A stretch of 42,313 nucleotides of DNA from assembly GCA_025356695.1 (NCBI GenBank), contig JANXSE010000382.1, positions 1-42,313 of the forward strand, in the 5' to 3' direction. A program made the translations under genes and the position numbers. The notes below the pieces were generated by a model that ran no database searches, had not been told where the DNA came from, and saw nothing but the letters and a program-made list of their open reading frames with translations. This DNA is from Betaproteobacteria bacterium. GTDB lineage: Bacteria; Pseudomonadota; Gammaproteobacteria; Burkholderiales; SG8-41. Positions 8,359 through 15,669 of this stretch are shown in pieces. The first letter of the stretch is position 1, and every line of letters begins with the position of its first letter.

Positions 8359-9375
8359 TCAATACACCGGCTTCGGCCGCAGATAACTGTCGCGGTCCAT
8401 CGACTGCACATCGAGCTTGCGCACCTCGACGCCCTTCAGCACATCGAGCGCAATGACCGAGCCAGCGTCGCCGCTCGACCACAGCTTTTTGTAAAAGTCG
8501 GCGTGGCCCTTTAATTGTTCGCCGCGCACGCCGAGGATGATGTCGCCGGCGGCAAGACCCGCCTTGTCGGCCGGGCTGTCGGGCGACACGCGCGTGATCA
8601 TGAGTTTGCCCTGCAGGTCCTGCGTGTTCACACCGAGCCACGGCCGCGGCTTGTCGGTGGCATGGCCCTGCGCAATCAGATTGCCGAGGATCGGCTTCAA
8701 GAGATCGATCGGCACGAACATATTGCCCGGCACCTGGCGCCCGCCCATCGCATCGCCGACGGCCAGTGAACCGACGCCGATCAGTTTGCCCTCCTTGTTG
8801 ACGAGTGCTGCGCCCTGCCAGTTGACCGTCGCCGGTGCGGTGAAAATCGCTTCGTCGAGCAGATATTCCCAACTGCCGGCGAACGGCCGCTTCGACACCA
8901 CAAAAGCCGGCGCCACGCCGTCGAAACCGACAATCAGCACCGGCTCGCGATCGGGCAGGCCTTTGGAGTCGCCGAATTCGATCGGCTTGATCGTCGGCGG
9001 CGTCAGCGCGCGCAGCAAGCCGAAACCGGTGGCGTAATCGTAGGCAATCACGGCGGCCGGCGATTTGCGCCCATCGGCCGCGTTGATCTCGACGGTTTCG
9101 GCCTCCTGGATCAGATAGCCGATAGTGAGGATCAGGCCGCCCGAATCGATGACGATACCGGTGCCCTCACGTTCGGCGCCCAGTGACTGGCGGCTGCGCG
9201 CATCCGGCACCGCACGCGTGTGCAGCCTGACCACCGAGAAGGCATCGACGGTGAGTGGCGGGCGCGTGTTGCCCGGTGCGTCGGCCGCCCCCGCCAGCGC
9301 AGACGCCAGAACCAGCAGCAGGCCTGTCATGCATCGCCGTGCCGCACCGAATCCCGTTTCACCGTTCGCTGTCAT
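8359..9375 (-). CDS. HtrA/DegP-like protein with PDZ domain, catalytic triad lost
   Basis: A 338-residue exported protein; the ATG at 9375 has GAGG five bases upstream and starts a signal peptide (MTGLLLVLASALAGAADA). The trypsin-like fold of the S1C family is recognisable from GTGIVIDSGGLILTIGYLI, the DYATGFGLLRAL stretch and ALVNKEGKLIGVG, followed by a PDZ domain at about residues 245-325 (WLGVNTQDL, DSPADKAGLAAGDII). Against the family pattern TNNHVV the catalytic His is Tyr87, the Asp is Gly117 in TGFGLL, and the GNSGG serine loop is shortened to NWQGAA (185-190). All three triad residues are therefore absent. I infer a non-proteolytic periplasmic protein, perhaps a chaperone or binding partner. 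Confidence 0.85.
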   Translation of the reverse strand: MTANGETGFGAARRCMTGLLLVLASALAGAADAPGNTRPPLTVDAFSVVRLHTRAVPDARSRQSLGAEREGTGIVIDSGGLILTIGYLIQEAETVEINAADGRKSPAAVIAYDYATGFGLLRALTPPTIKPIEFGDSKGLPDREPVLIVGFDGVAPAFVVSKRPFAGSWEYLLDEAIFTAPATVNWQGAALVNKEGKLIGVGSLAVGDAMGGRQVPGNMFVPIDLLKPILGNLIAQGHATDKPRPWLGVNTQDLQGKLMITRVSPDSPADKAGLAAGDIILGVRGEQLKGHADFYKKLWSSGDAGSVIALDVLKGVEVRKLDVQSMDRDSYLRPKPVY

Positions 9376-9532
9376 GGAGGCCTCGCGCAAAACGCGCGAT
9401 ACCGCGCGTGACAAGATCATAGGCCTCGAAGGTCGCGGCGGCAATTGCCAATAAATGCGAAAATCCGGCGCTGTTCCGCGGCCGGACCGGAGACGCCCCG
9501 CCGCACCATCCACGCAGGAAAAGGGAAACACC

Positions 9533-10495
9533 ATGAAATACGGGCTGTGGGCAATCGCCGCCGTGCTGGTGGCGCAACCGGTGATGGCGCAATCAAGCTA
9601 TCCGAGCAAACCGATCCGCATGATCGTGCCCTTTCCGCCCGGCGGCCCCAACGACATCCTCGGCCGCGTCGTCGCCACCATGCTCAGCGCGCAACTCGGG
9701 CAACAGGTGGTAGTCGACAACCGCGGCGGCGCCGGCGGCATCATCGGCGCGGAGATCGCCGCGCGCTCGGCGCCCGACGGTCACACGCTGCTGCTCTCAG
9801 GCACGGCGTCGATGGCGATCAACCCGGGCCTGCACAAAAAACTGCCGTACGATCCGTTGAAGGATTTCGCGCCGATCAGCATGCTCGGCACCGCGCCTAG
9901 CCTGCTGACCGTGCATCCGTCGCTGGCGGTGAAAACGGTGAAGGATTTGATCGCGCTGGCGCAGGCGAAACCGGGCAAACTCAATTTCGTTTCCGCCGGT
10001 CACGGCACACCACCGCATCTGGCCGGCGAGTTGTTCAAGAACATGACCGGGATCGACATGGTGCACGTGCCGTACAAGGGCGGCGGTCCGGCGCTGGCCG
10101 ATCTGCTCGCCGGCCAGGTCGAATTGTATTTCGCCGGCATCTCCTCGGTGCTGCCCTTCGTCAAAGAGAACCGCCTGCGCGGCGTCGCGGTGACCAGCGC
10201 CAAACGCACCGCGGTGCTGCCCGACACGCCGACCGTCGCCGAATCGGGCCTCGCCGGTTTCGAAATCGGCAACTGGTACGCGGTGGCCGCACCGGCGGCG
10301 ACACCGCCCGCCATCATCAAGCGCCTCAATGCAGAGATCCTCACCGTGCTGACCGTGCCGGAACTGAAGAAACGTTTCTTCGAACTCGCCGCCGACCCGT
10401 TTGGCAGCACGCCCGAGCAGCTCGCAGCCTATAATCGCAGCGAAATCACCAAATGGGCCCGCGCCATCAAGGCTGCGGGCATCAAACCAGAATAA
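9533..10495 (+). CDS. Bug-family tripartite tricarboxylate transporter substrate-binding protein
   Basis: A 320-residue periplasmic receptor, the third in the window. The start at 9533 follows an AAGGGAAA ribosome-binding site and opens the signal peptide MKYGLWAIAAVLVAQPVMAQ. The family blocks are SYPSKPIRMIVPFPPGGPND and VVDNRGGAGGIIGAE, with HVPYKGGGPALADLLAGQ further on. The SDR gene follows after 20 bases, so the two are very probably co-transcribed. As with the other copies the ligand is unknown and no TctAB transporter is nearby. Confidence 0.93.
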   Translation: MKYGLWAIAAVLVAQPVMAQSSYPSKPIRMIVPFPPGGPNDILGRVVATMLSAQLGQQVVVDNRGGAGGIIGAEIAARSAPDGHTLLLSGTASMAINPGLHKKLPYDPLKDFAPISMLGTAPSLLTVHPSLAVKTVKDLIALAQAKPGKLNFVSAGHGTPPHLAGELFKNMTGIDMVHVPYKGGGPALADLLAGQVELYFAGISSVLPFVKENRLRGVAVTSAKRTAVLPDTPTVAESGLAGFEIGNWYAVAAPAATPPAIIKRLNAEILTVLTVPELKKRFFELAADPFGSTPEQLAAYNRSEITKWARAIKAAGIKPE

Positions 10496-10515
10496 CAATA
10501 CTCGAGGAGACGGCA

Positions 10516-11289
10516 GTGGATCTCGGACTCAAAGGCAAAGTCGCCATCATCACCGGCAGCACCGAAGGCATCGGCAAAGCCACCGCACTCAAATTTGCAC
10601 AGGAAGGCGCGAAAGTCGCCATCTGCAGCCGCGACGCCGCGAAGGTCAAAGCCGCCGTCGACGAAATCCAAAAGGCCGGCGGCGAAGTGTTCGGCATGGT
10701 CGCCGACATCAGCAAGGCCGACGACATCGAAAAATTCATCAACGGGGCCGTCGAAAAATTCGGCCGCCTCGACATCCTCGTCAACAACGCCGGCAGTTCA
10801 CAGCGCGGCAAGTTTCTTGAAACAGAAGACGCCAAGTGGGCGTCGGATTTCGAGCTGAAGATATTCGGTGCGATCCGCTGCACGCGCCTGGCAGTGCCGC
10901 ACATGATCAAGCAGGGCGGCGGCCGCGTCATCAACATCACCAATGTGGCGGCGAAACAGCCCGGTGCGGAATCCGGCCCGACCTCGATCTCGCGCGCGGC
11001 GGGGCTCGCCCTGACCAAAATGCTGTCGAAGGAATTCGCGGCGCAGAACGTGCTCGTCAATACAGTGACGATCGGCAAGATCAAATCGGGCCAGCACGAA
11101 CGCACGCGCAAAAAGCTGGGCCTTGAACCGGACGTCTATTTCAAGAAAGTCGCATCAGACATTCCGATGGGGCGCATGGGTGAAACCGCTGAGGCGGCCG
11201 ACGCGATCGTCTTTCTTGCCTCAAATATGGCGAGTTACGTCACCGGCACCAGCATCAATCTGGACGGCGGCATATCCGGCGTGTTGTAA
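10516..11289 (+). CDS. SDR-family oxidoreductase-like protein lacking the YxxxK motif
   Basis: A 257-residue Rossmann-fold protein starting at GTG, six bases after GAGGAG. The cofactor motif TGSTEGIG (13-20), the NNAG motif (90-93) and the C-terminal LDGGISGVL match short-chain dehydrogenases. At the active site the spacing Ser-13-Tyr-4-Lys of FabG-type enzymes lines up exactly with Asn143, Thr156 and Arg160 (codons AAT, ACC and CGC), so none of the three catalytic side chains is present. The nucleotide-binding half looks intact. It may be a divergent enzyme with other chemistry or a binding protein. It is in an operon with the upstream Bug receptor. Confidence 0.88.
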   Translation: MDLGLKGKVAIITGSTEGIGKATALKFAQEGAKVAICSRDAAKVKAAVDEIQKAGGEVFGMVADISKADDIEKFINGAVEKFGRLDILVNNAGSSQRGKFLETEDAKWASDFELKIFGAIRCTRLAVPHMIKQGGGRVINITNVAAKQPGAESGPTSISRAAGLALTKMLSKEFAAQNVLVNTVTIGKIKSGQHERTRKKLGLEPDVYFKKVASDIPMGRMGETAEAADAIVFLASNMASYVTGTSINLDGGISGVL

Positions 11290-11309
11290 CGCCGGCAGGG
11301 CCGCCGGCG
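11290..11309. terminator. GC-rich hairpin between convergent genes
   Basis: CGCCGGC (11290-11296) and GCCGGCG (11303-11309) form a seven-base stem with a six-base loop in the 27-base gap between the SDR and histidine kinase stop codons. It lacks a T-run on either side, so the terminator role is uncertain. Confidence 0.35.
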
Positions 11310-11316
11310 CTCCGCC

Positions 11317-14211
11317 CTAGGCGTCCAGCGTGAAGTAAAACGTCGCACCGAGGTTGACACGGCCTTCGGCGCGCACGCTGCCGTCGTGTTTCATCGCCAC
11401 GCGCCTGACAATGCTCAGGCCGATGCCGGTGCCCTCGAATTCTTCGCGCCCGTGCAGGCGCTGGAACGGCGCGAACAGTTTACCCGCGTAGCGCATGTCA
11501 AAACCGGCGCCGTTGTCGCGCACGAAGTAAACCGTCCGGCCGTCGCGCGCCTCGCACCCGATCTGGATCCGCGCCGGATCGGCCTTCGCCGTGAATTTCC
11601 ACGCATTGGCGATCAGGTTTTCGAGCAGCGCACGCACGAGACCGGGGTCCGCGTTGACCCGCATGCCCGCCTGGATCACCAACTCCACACGCCGCTGCGG
11701 CCGCGCTTCCGACAGCGCGCCGATCACTTTTTCCGCCATCGCGCTCAGATCGAAGTCGATGCGATGCAGCTGCTGCCGCGACACGCGCGTCAGAGTCAGC
11801 AGATCGTCGATCAGTTGCGCCATCCGCTCGGCGTTGGTTTTGATGCGGCCGAGATACCCGGTCGAAATCGCATCGAGCCGGGCATCGTTTGCAGCGAGCA
11901 GCATGGCGCTGAAACCGCCGATGGCACGCAGCGGCGCGCGCAAATCGTGTGCGACAGAATAGCTGAACGACTCGAGCTCCTCGTTGATAACCTTGAGATC
12001 GGCGGTACGCCGCTCGACGATGCCCTCCAGTTCCGCATTCAGCGTCGCGAGCTCGCCCTCGCTGCGGCGCAGCGATTCAACGACCAGTTCGCGTTCGAGT
12101 TCGCCCTCGACGCGCACGGCCACGAGCTTGAGGATGGCCTCGGCGAGTTTGCCGTCCTCGAGCGGCTGGCGGCGCATCATGGAAATCAGGCCGATCGGTT
12201 TGCCATTCGCGCCCCACAGAGTGACGCCGGCGTAGCTTTCAGCGCCGAATTTCTGCAATTCAGTGTCGTCTGGAAACAGTGCACATACGCCGGCCGGATA
12301 GGCGATGCTCTCGCGGCCGAGCAGCTCGGCGCACGGCGTTCCGTCGAGCGCGTAGACGATGTCGTCGCGATATTCGCCGTCGACAAACAGGGCCAGCGTT
12401 TTTGCGCTGGCGCCGTCGTCCTGCAGCCGCACGATGCAGACAATTTCCGCCTGCAGCGCGCCGGCCAGATAACGCGTCAGCGGCTGGAACAATTCGAGCA
12501 CCTCATTGCGCGCGCTGTGCTGTGCCAGAAAGCGCAGCGTGTTCTCGATCATTTTTCGTTCGGCGATATCGCGCAGGATATTCGCCATGCCGATGATCTC
12601 GCCGCGCTCGTTCTTGATCGGCGAGCCGCTGAGCAAAACATCGATGCGCCTGCCGTCCTTCGTCACGCGCACGGTTTCGTAGGCCTCAATCGCATTGCCG
12701 GCCTTGATCGCGGCGCGATTGCTGACAGACTCACCCAGCTTGTCCGGCGGTGTGAGCATGTCGGCACGGCCATTGATTTCCTCGATGGTGTAGCCGAACA
12801 TGCGCCGGGCGGCGGCATTCCACGACGTCACCCTGCCGTCCGGCGTACGGCCGATGATGGCGTCGCTGGCGCTCTCAATGATGGCGGCGAGGCGCGCGCG
12901 CGCCTCTTCGGCGAGGCGGCGCTCACCGATATCGCGGCAGACGATGGAGGTGCCGATCAGGGCGCCGTGACCGTCCCGGATCGCCGACACACTGATCGAC
13001 ACCATGATGCGCCGGCCGTCCTTGGTCATGCGTTCGGCATCGCGGTCAGGCACCGGCAGCCCCTCGCTGATCTGTTTGCGGCGTAACAGGACTTCCGCCT
13101 TGAATTCCGGCGACGTGACCAGGCCGACCGTGCCGATAGCTTCGGCGGCGGTATAACCGAACAGGCGTTCGGCGCCGCGGTTCCAGGAGGTCACCCGCCC
13201 CTCGAGATCATGACTGATGATCGCGTCGTTGGCACCATCGACCAGCGCGGCGAGGCGCCCGCTGTTCAGGTCGGATTGCCTTTTGTCGCGCAGCTTGCCG
13301 ACGAGCACCAGCGTCAACCACAACAGCACCGCCGTGAACAGCGCGCCCGCGGACAAAAACACATTGCGTTGCATGTAGTAACCGGCCAGCGAGGCCCGCA
13401 CCGGTTCGCGCACATAGACGACCGCGGGATAGTCCGGCACCTTGCGGTAGGTCACGAAACTTTCGACTTTTTCGATCGCGTTGATATGGCGCGATTCGCC
13501 GGCGACCGGATCGCCGGCGCGCAGGCCGGGCGTAGTCTCCACATTGAGGGACGTCGCAGCCGCCTCCGAAAAATTCTGCGTACGCGCCAGAAAATTGCCG
13601 TCGCTGCGCACCAGCGCAATGCTCCCGCCTGCAGCAAGCTTGATGTCGTTGTAGATATTCTCCAGTGCCAGCGGCGGCACAGAAATTGTCATCACCCCGG
13701 CGAATTTCCCGTCACGTGCGACGATGGGGCGCGTGAACTGTATGGTCCACTTCTGCGAAACGCGGCCGAACAGCGGCCGGCTGATATACAGACGGTCGCC
13801 GCCCGCCTTGTGCACCCTGTAATGCTCGCGGTCTGCAAGATCGAGCGGCCGCCATCCGGGAATGTTGCTCCAGACCAGCCTGCCACCGGTGTCGATGACC
13901 GAGATCTGTGTGATCGATTCGCGTTTGAGAAACTCAATGTCGCGGGCGACAATCGCCGGGAAATTCGCGCGGTCGCGCAGCCAGATCTCGCGCAGATACA
14001 GCAACGAGAGGTCGATGACGCGCAATGACAAGGCGACGTTCTCGGCAAGGCTGCGCGCCAGATTGCGCTCGTCCATGGTGACGCGCTGGACAATCCGCTC
14101 ATGCGCAGCATCCAGTGTCAGCGCAATGGCTGTCCACAGCGCCGCGACAACGAGGGAAAAGGCGGCGAAATAGCGCAGACCGCCGCGCGCACCTTCACCG
14201 GGCGTTTTCAA
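11317..14211 (-). CDS. Membrane sensor histidine kinase (Cache-PAS-PAS-GAF-HisKA-HATPase)
   Basis: The frame is open to 14424, but its first 20 codons lie across the tRNA gene, so the true start is downstream. No in-frame ATG precedes the first membrane helix; the TTG at 14211 is the best candidate and gives 964 residues. Layout in that numbering: helix at 13-33, extracytoplasmic Cache-like sensor at about 40-275, helix at about 283-305, PAS at 317-435, PAS at 440-565, a GAF-like segment at 585-720, HisKA with His755 (SYSVAHDLRAPL), N-box ENLIANAW, DNGAGFD and GTGIGLSI. There is no receiver domain and no regulator gene next to it, so its partner is unknown; it could feed the receivers of the chemosensory locus. 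Confidence 0.85.
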   Translation of the reverse strand: MKTPGEGARGGLRYFAAFSLVVAALWTAIALTLDAAHERIVQRVTMDERNLARSLAENVALSLRVIDLSLLYLREIWLRDRANFPAIVARDIEFLKRESITQISVIDTGGRLVWSNIPGWRPLDLADREHYRVHKAGGDRLYISRPLFGRVSQKWTIQFTRPIVARDGKFAGVMTISVPPLALENIYNDIKLAAGGSIALVRSDGNFLARTQNFSEAAATSLNVETTPGLRAGDPVAGESRHINAIEKVESFVTYRKVPDYPAVVYVREPVRASLAGYYMQRNVFLSAGALFTAVLLWLTLVLVGKLRDKRQSDLNSGRLAALVDGANDAIISHDLEGRVTSWNRGAERLFGYTAAEAIGTVGLVTSPEFKAEVLLRRKQISEGLPVPDRDAERMTKDGRRIMVSISVSAIRDGHGALIGTSIVCRDIGERRLAEEARARLAAIIESASDAIIGRTPDGRVTSWNAAARRMFGYTIEEINGRADMLTPPDKLGESVSNRAAIKAGNAIEAYETVRVTKDGRRIDVLLSGSPIKNERGEIIGMANILRDIAERKMIENTLRFLAQHSARNEVLELFQPLTRYLAGALQAEIVCIVRLQDDGASAKTLALFVDGEYRDDIVYALDGTPCAELLGRESIAYPAGVCALFPDDTELQKFGAESYAGVTLWGANGKPIGLISMMRRQPLEDGKLAEAILKLVAVRVEGELERELVVESLRRSEGELATLNAELEGIVERRTADLKVINEELESFSYSVAHDLRAPLRAIGGFSAMLLAANDARLDAISTGYLGRIKTNAERMAQLIDDLLTLTRVSRQQLHRIDFDLSAMAEKVIGALSEARPQRRVELVIQAGMRVNADPGLVRALLENLIANAWKFTAKADPARIQIGCEARDGRTVYFVRDNGAGFDMRYAGKLFAPFQRLHGREEFEGTGIGLSIVRRVAMKHDGSVRAEGRVNLGATFYFTLDA

Positions 14212-14240
14212 AGTATTTTGGGGAAGGCTGAATTTGGCAT
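14208..14240 (-). CDS. Possible 10-residue leader peptide before the histidine kinase
   Basis: ATG at 14240 has a very strong Shine-Dalgarno stretch (GGAAGGGGGAG, 14258-14248) seven bases upstream and encodes MPNSAFPKIL. Its stop TGA overlaps the TTG proposed as the kinase start (TTGA), an arrangement suited to translational coupling. Equally, a single-base indel could have separated the kinase from this start, in which case this would be the true N-terminus. No homology supports it. Confidence 0.25.
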   Translation of the reverse strand: MPNSAFPKIL

Positions 14241-14363
14241 TGTTCCGCTCCCCCTTCCTTGCCCGGACAGACGCATGCGCAGGAGTGTCCCGCCATTGTT
14301 GGAATAAATCAACGGCTGCGGGCGCGATCTTTTCGCGCGCGATCCTGCAGATAGACGGAGGGG

Positions 14364-14439
14364 TGGTGCCGCTGCCCGGATTCGAACTGGGGACCTTCGC
14401 ATTACGAATGCGCTGCTCTACCAACTGAGCTACAGCGGC
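14364..14439 (-). tRNA. tRNA-Thr (anticodon CGT)
   Basis: A 76-base tRNA including an encoded CCA (14366-14364). The acceptor stem GCCGCTG/CAGCGGC is perfect, the D arm reads GCTCAGTTGGTAGAGC, and the anticodon arm GCGCA-TTCGTAA-TGCGA matches the arm of enterobacterial tRNA-Thr(CGT), which decodes ACG. The T arm CCCAG-TTCGAAT-CCGGG has one A-C mismatch. The gene lies alone between the HDOD gene and the histidine kinase on the same strand. Confidence 0.95.
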
Positions 14440-14487
14440 GTGACACCGGCCTAGAATTGAAATGGTTCCCGACCGGACGCGGAGCGG

Positions 14488-14493
14488 ATTCTA
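14488..14493 (-). promoter_or_regulatory. Possible -10 box upstream of tRNA-Thr
   Basis: TAGAAT on the minus strand lies 48 bases upstream of the tRNA 5' end. No convincing -35 box is at the right distance, so the call is weak. Confidence 0.25.
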
Positions 14494-14611
14494 CCACGAG
14501 CCGGCGCCGCCGTCGGGTGCGGCAAACGCAATGGAAAACAACGAGCATCGGCATACCGATCCTGACCGGGCGCAGGTCCGAAACCGACCAGGCAGTGCCC
14601 GCACTTTTTAT

Positions 14612-15472
14612 CTAACCCGCGTCGAGTTCTTCCATTAGTTTCTTGCCCATAACATCCAGATCGGTCTGCGCGAGTCCGAGTTGCGCCAGTGCAAACCCGG
14701 CGCCGCGCTTCCACTCGGCGTCGTGCAGGCCCATCTTGTTCAGGCAGTAGACATATTGCGCCGCCAGCGTAACGGCAATATTGTGTTTGCCCGCCGGCGA
14801 CACGCCGGCACGTCCGTCGGCGAGCGCGGCGTAATCGTGGTGCCAGAGGATCGCCGCACACACGTCGTCGGGCAGCAGCCAGGTCTGCGCCATGCGGCTG
14901 CCGAGCCGCGCGTGGTTCATGCCGTAGAGGTTATCCTCAATCTCGGTGATTCCGCCGTCGCCGTCGATTTTCGAACCCGGCAGCTTCGGCTTGTAGCCTT
15001 CGAAGTTGCCGAGCATCGCCAGCATGCCGCAGTCACGGAACAGGGCGAAGGTGTAAGCCTCGTCGCGACTGGTGCCGCGCACTTCGCGCGCCAGCAGCGC
15101 GCTCATGGCGGCGACCCCCGCCGAGACTTCCCAGTATTCTTCGAGCACGTCGCTTGCGCCACCGGTGAACGCCTGCCGCAATAACAGGCCGGTGACCATT
15201 TGCGCGACATTGCGCAGACCGAGCAGGGCAATCGCCTGCTGCACCGAACTGGCTTTGTTGCGCAGCCCGTAAAACGGGGAATTGACCGTCTTCAGCATGG
15301 CGGCGGCCAGGCTCACATCGCTGCCGATCAGTTTGCCAAGCTTGACGAAATCCGGTTCGTCGGCGCGCATCTCGCGCATCAGCGTGGTGAGAATGGCCGG
15401 ACACGGCGGTATGCCGATGTCGTGGATGATTTCTTCCGCTTCGCGGTCAAGCACTTCGAGTTCGGTGGTCAT
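14612..15472 (-). CDS. HDOD domain protein
   Basis: A 286-residue cytoplasmic protein that is essentially one HDOD domain. Typical stretches are IPPCPAILTTLMREM, VSLAAAMLKTVNSPFYGL and VQQAIALLGLRNVAQMV in the N-terminal half, and an HD-like C-terminal half with LWHHDY. HDOD proteins are non-enzymatic signalling or scaffold relatives of HD phosphohydrolases, often linked to chemotaxis and c-di-GMP circuits. The start at 15472 is chosen because the domain begins directly after it; the open frame to 15679 would overlap the divergent kinase gene. It is divergent from a Ser/Thr kinase that itself contains an HDOD domain. Confidence 0.88.
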   Translation of the reverse strand: MTTELEVLDREAEEIIHDIGIPPCPAILTTLMREMRADEPDFVKLGKLIGSDVSLAAAMLKTVNSPFYGLRNKASSVQQAIALLGLRNVAQMVTGLLLRQAFTGGASDVLEEYWEVSAGVAAMSALLAREVRGTSRDEAYTFALFRDCGMLAMLGNFEGYKPKLPGSKIDGDGGITEIEDNLYGMNHARLGSRMAQTWLLPDDVCAAILWHHDYAALADGRAGVSPAGKHNIAVTLAAQYVYCLNKMGLHDAEWKRGAGFALAQLGLAQTDLDVMGKKLMEELDAG

Positions 15473-15602
15473 ATTCTCGTCCCGGTTTACCCCGGTTAGG
15501 CGGCTCAATGAATATTCCTGGCGCTCAAAACAGCTCCATCGGGTTATATAACGGACGAAAAACGGCGCGCTTGAGCCCGCCGCCGGCGCCGGCGCTGTCC
15601 CC

Positions 15603-15630
15603 TTAAGAAACAGGCGTTTCGCGCCGTTGA
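15603..15630 (+). promoter_or_regulatory. Weak FliA-like promoter before the kinase-HDOD-GAF gene
   Basis: TTAAGAAA-N12-GCCGTTGA lies 39 bases before the ATG at 15670. The -10 part differs by one base from the GCCGTTAA found before the STAS and single-domain receiver genes, but the -35 part is poor. Confidence 0.25.
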
Positions 15631-15669
15631 TAAGAGGTGCCACGCAGCGCGCGCCACCCCGGGAAATCA

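Noticed and set aside
14212..14424. N-terminal extension of the histidine kinase to the ATG at 14424
   Set aside because: The extension translates part of the tRNA-Thr gene and has no conserved content before the first membrane helix.
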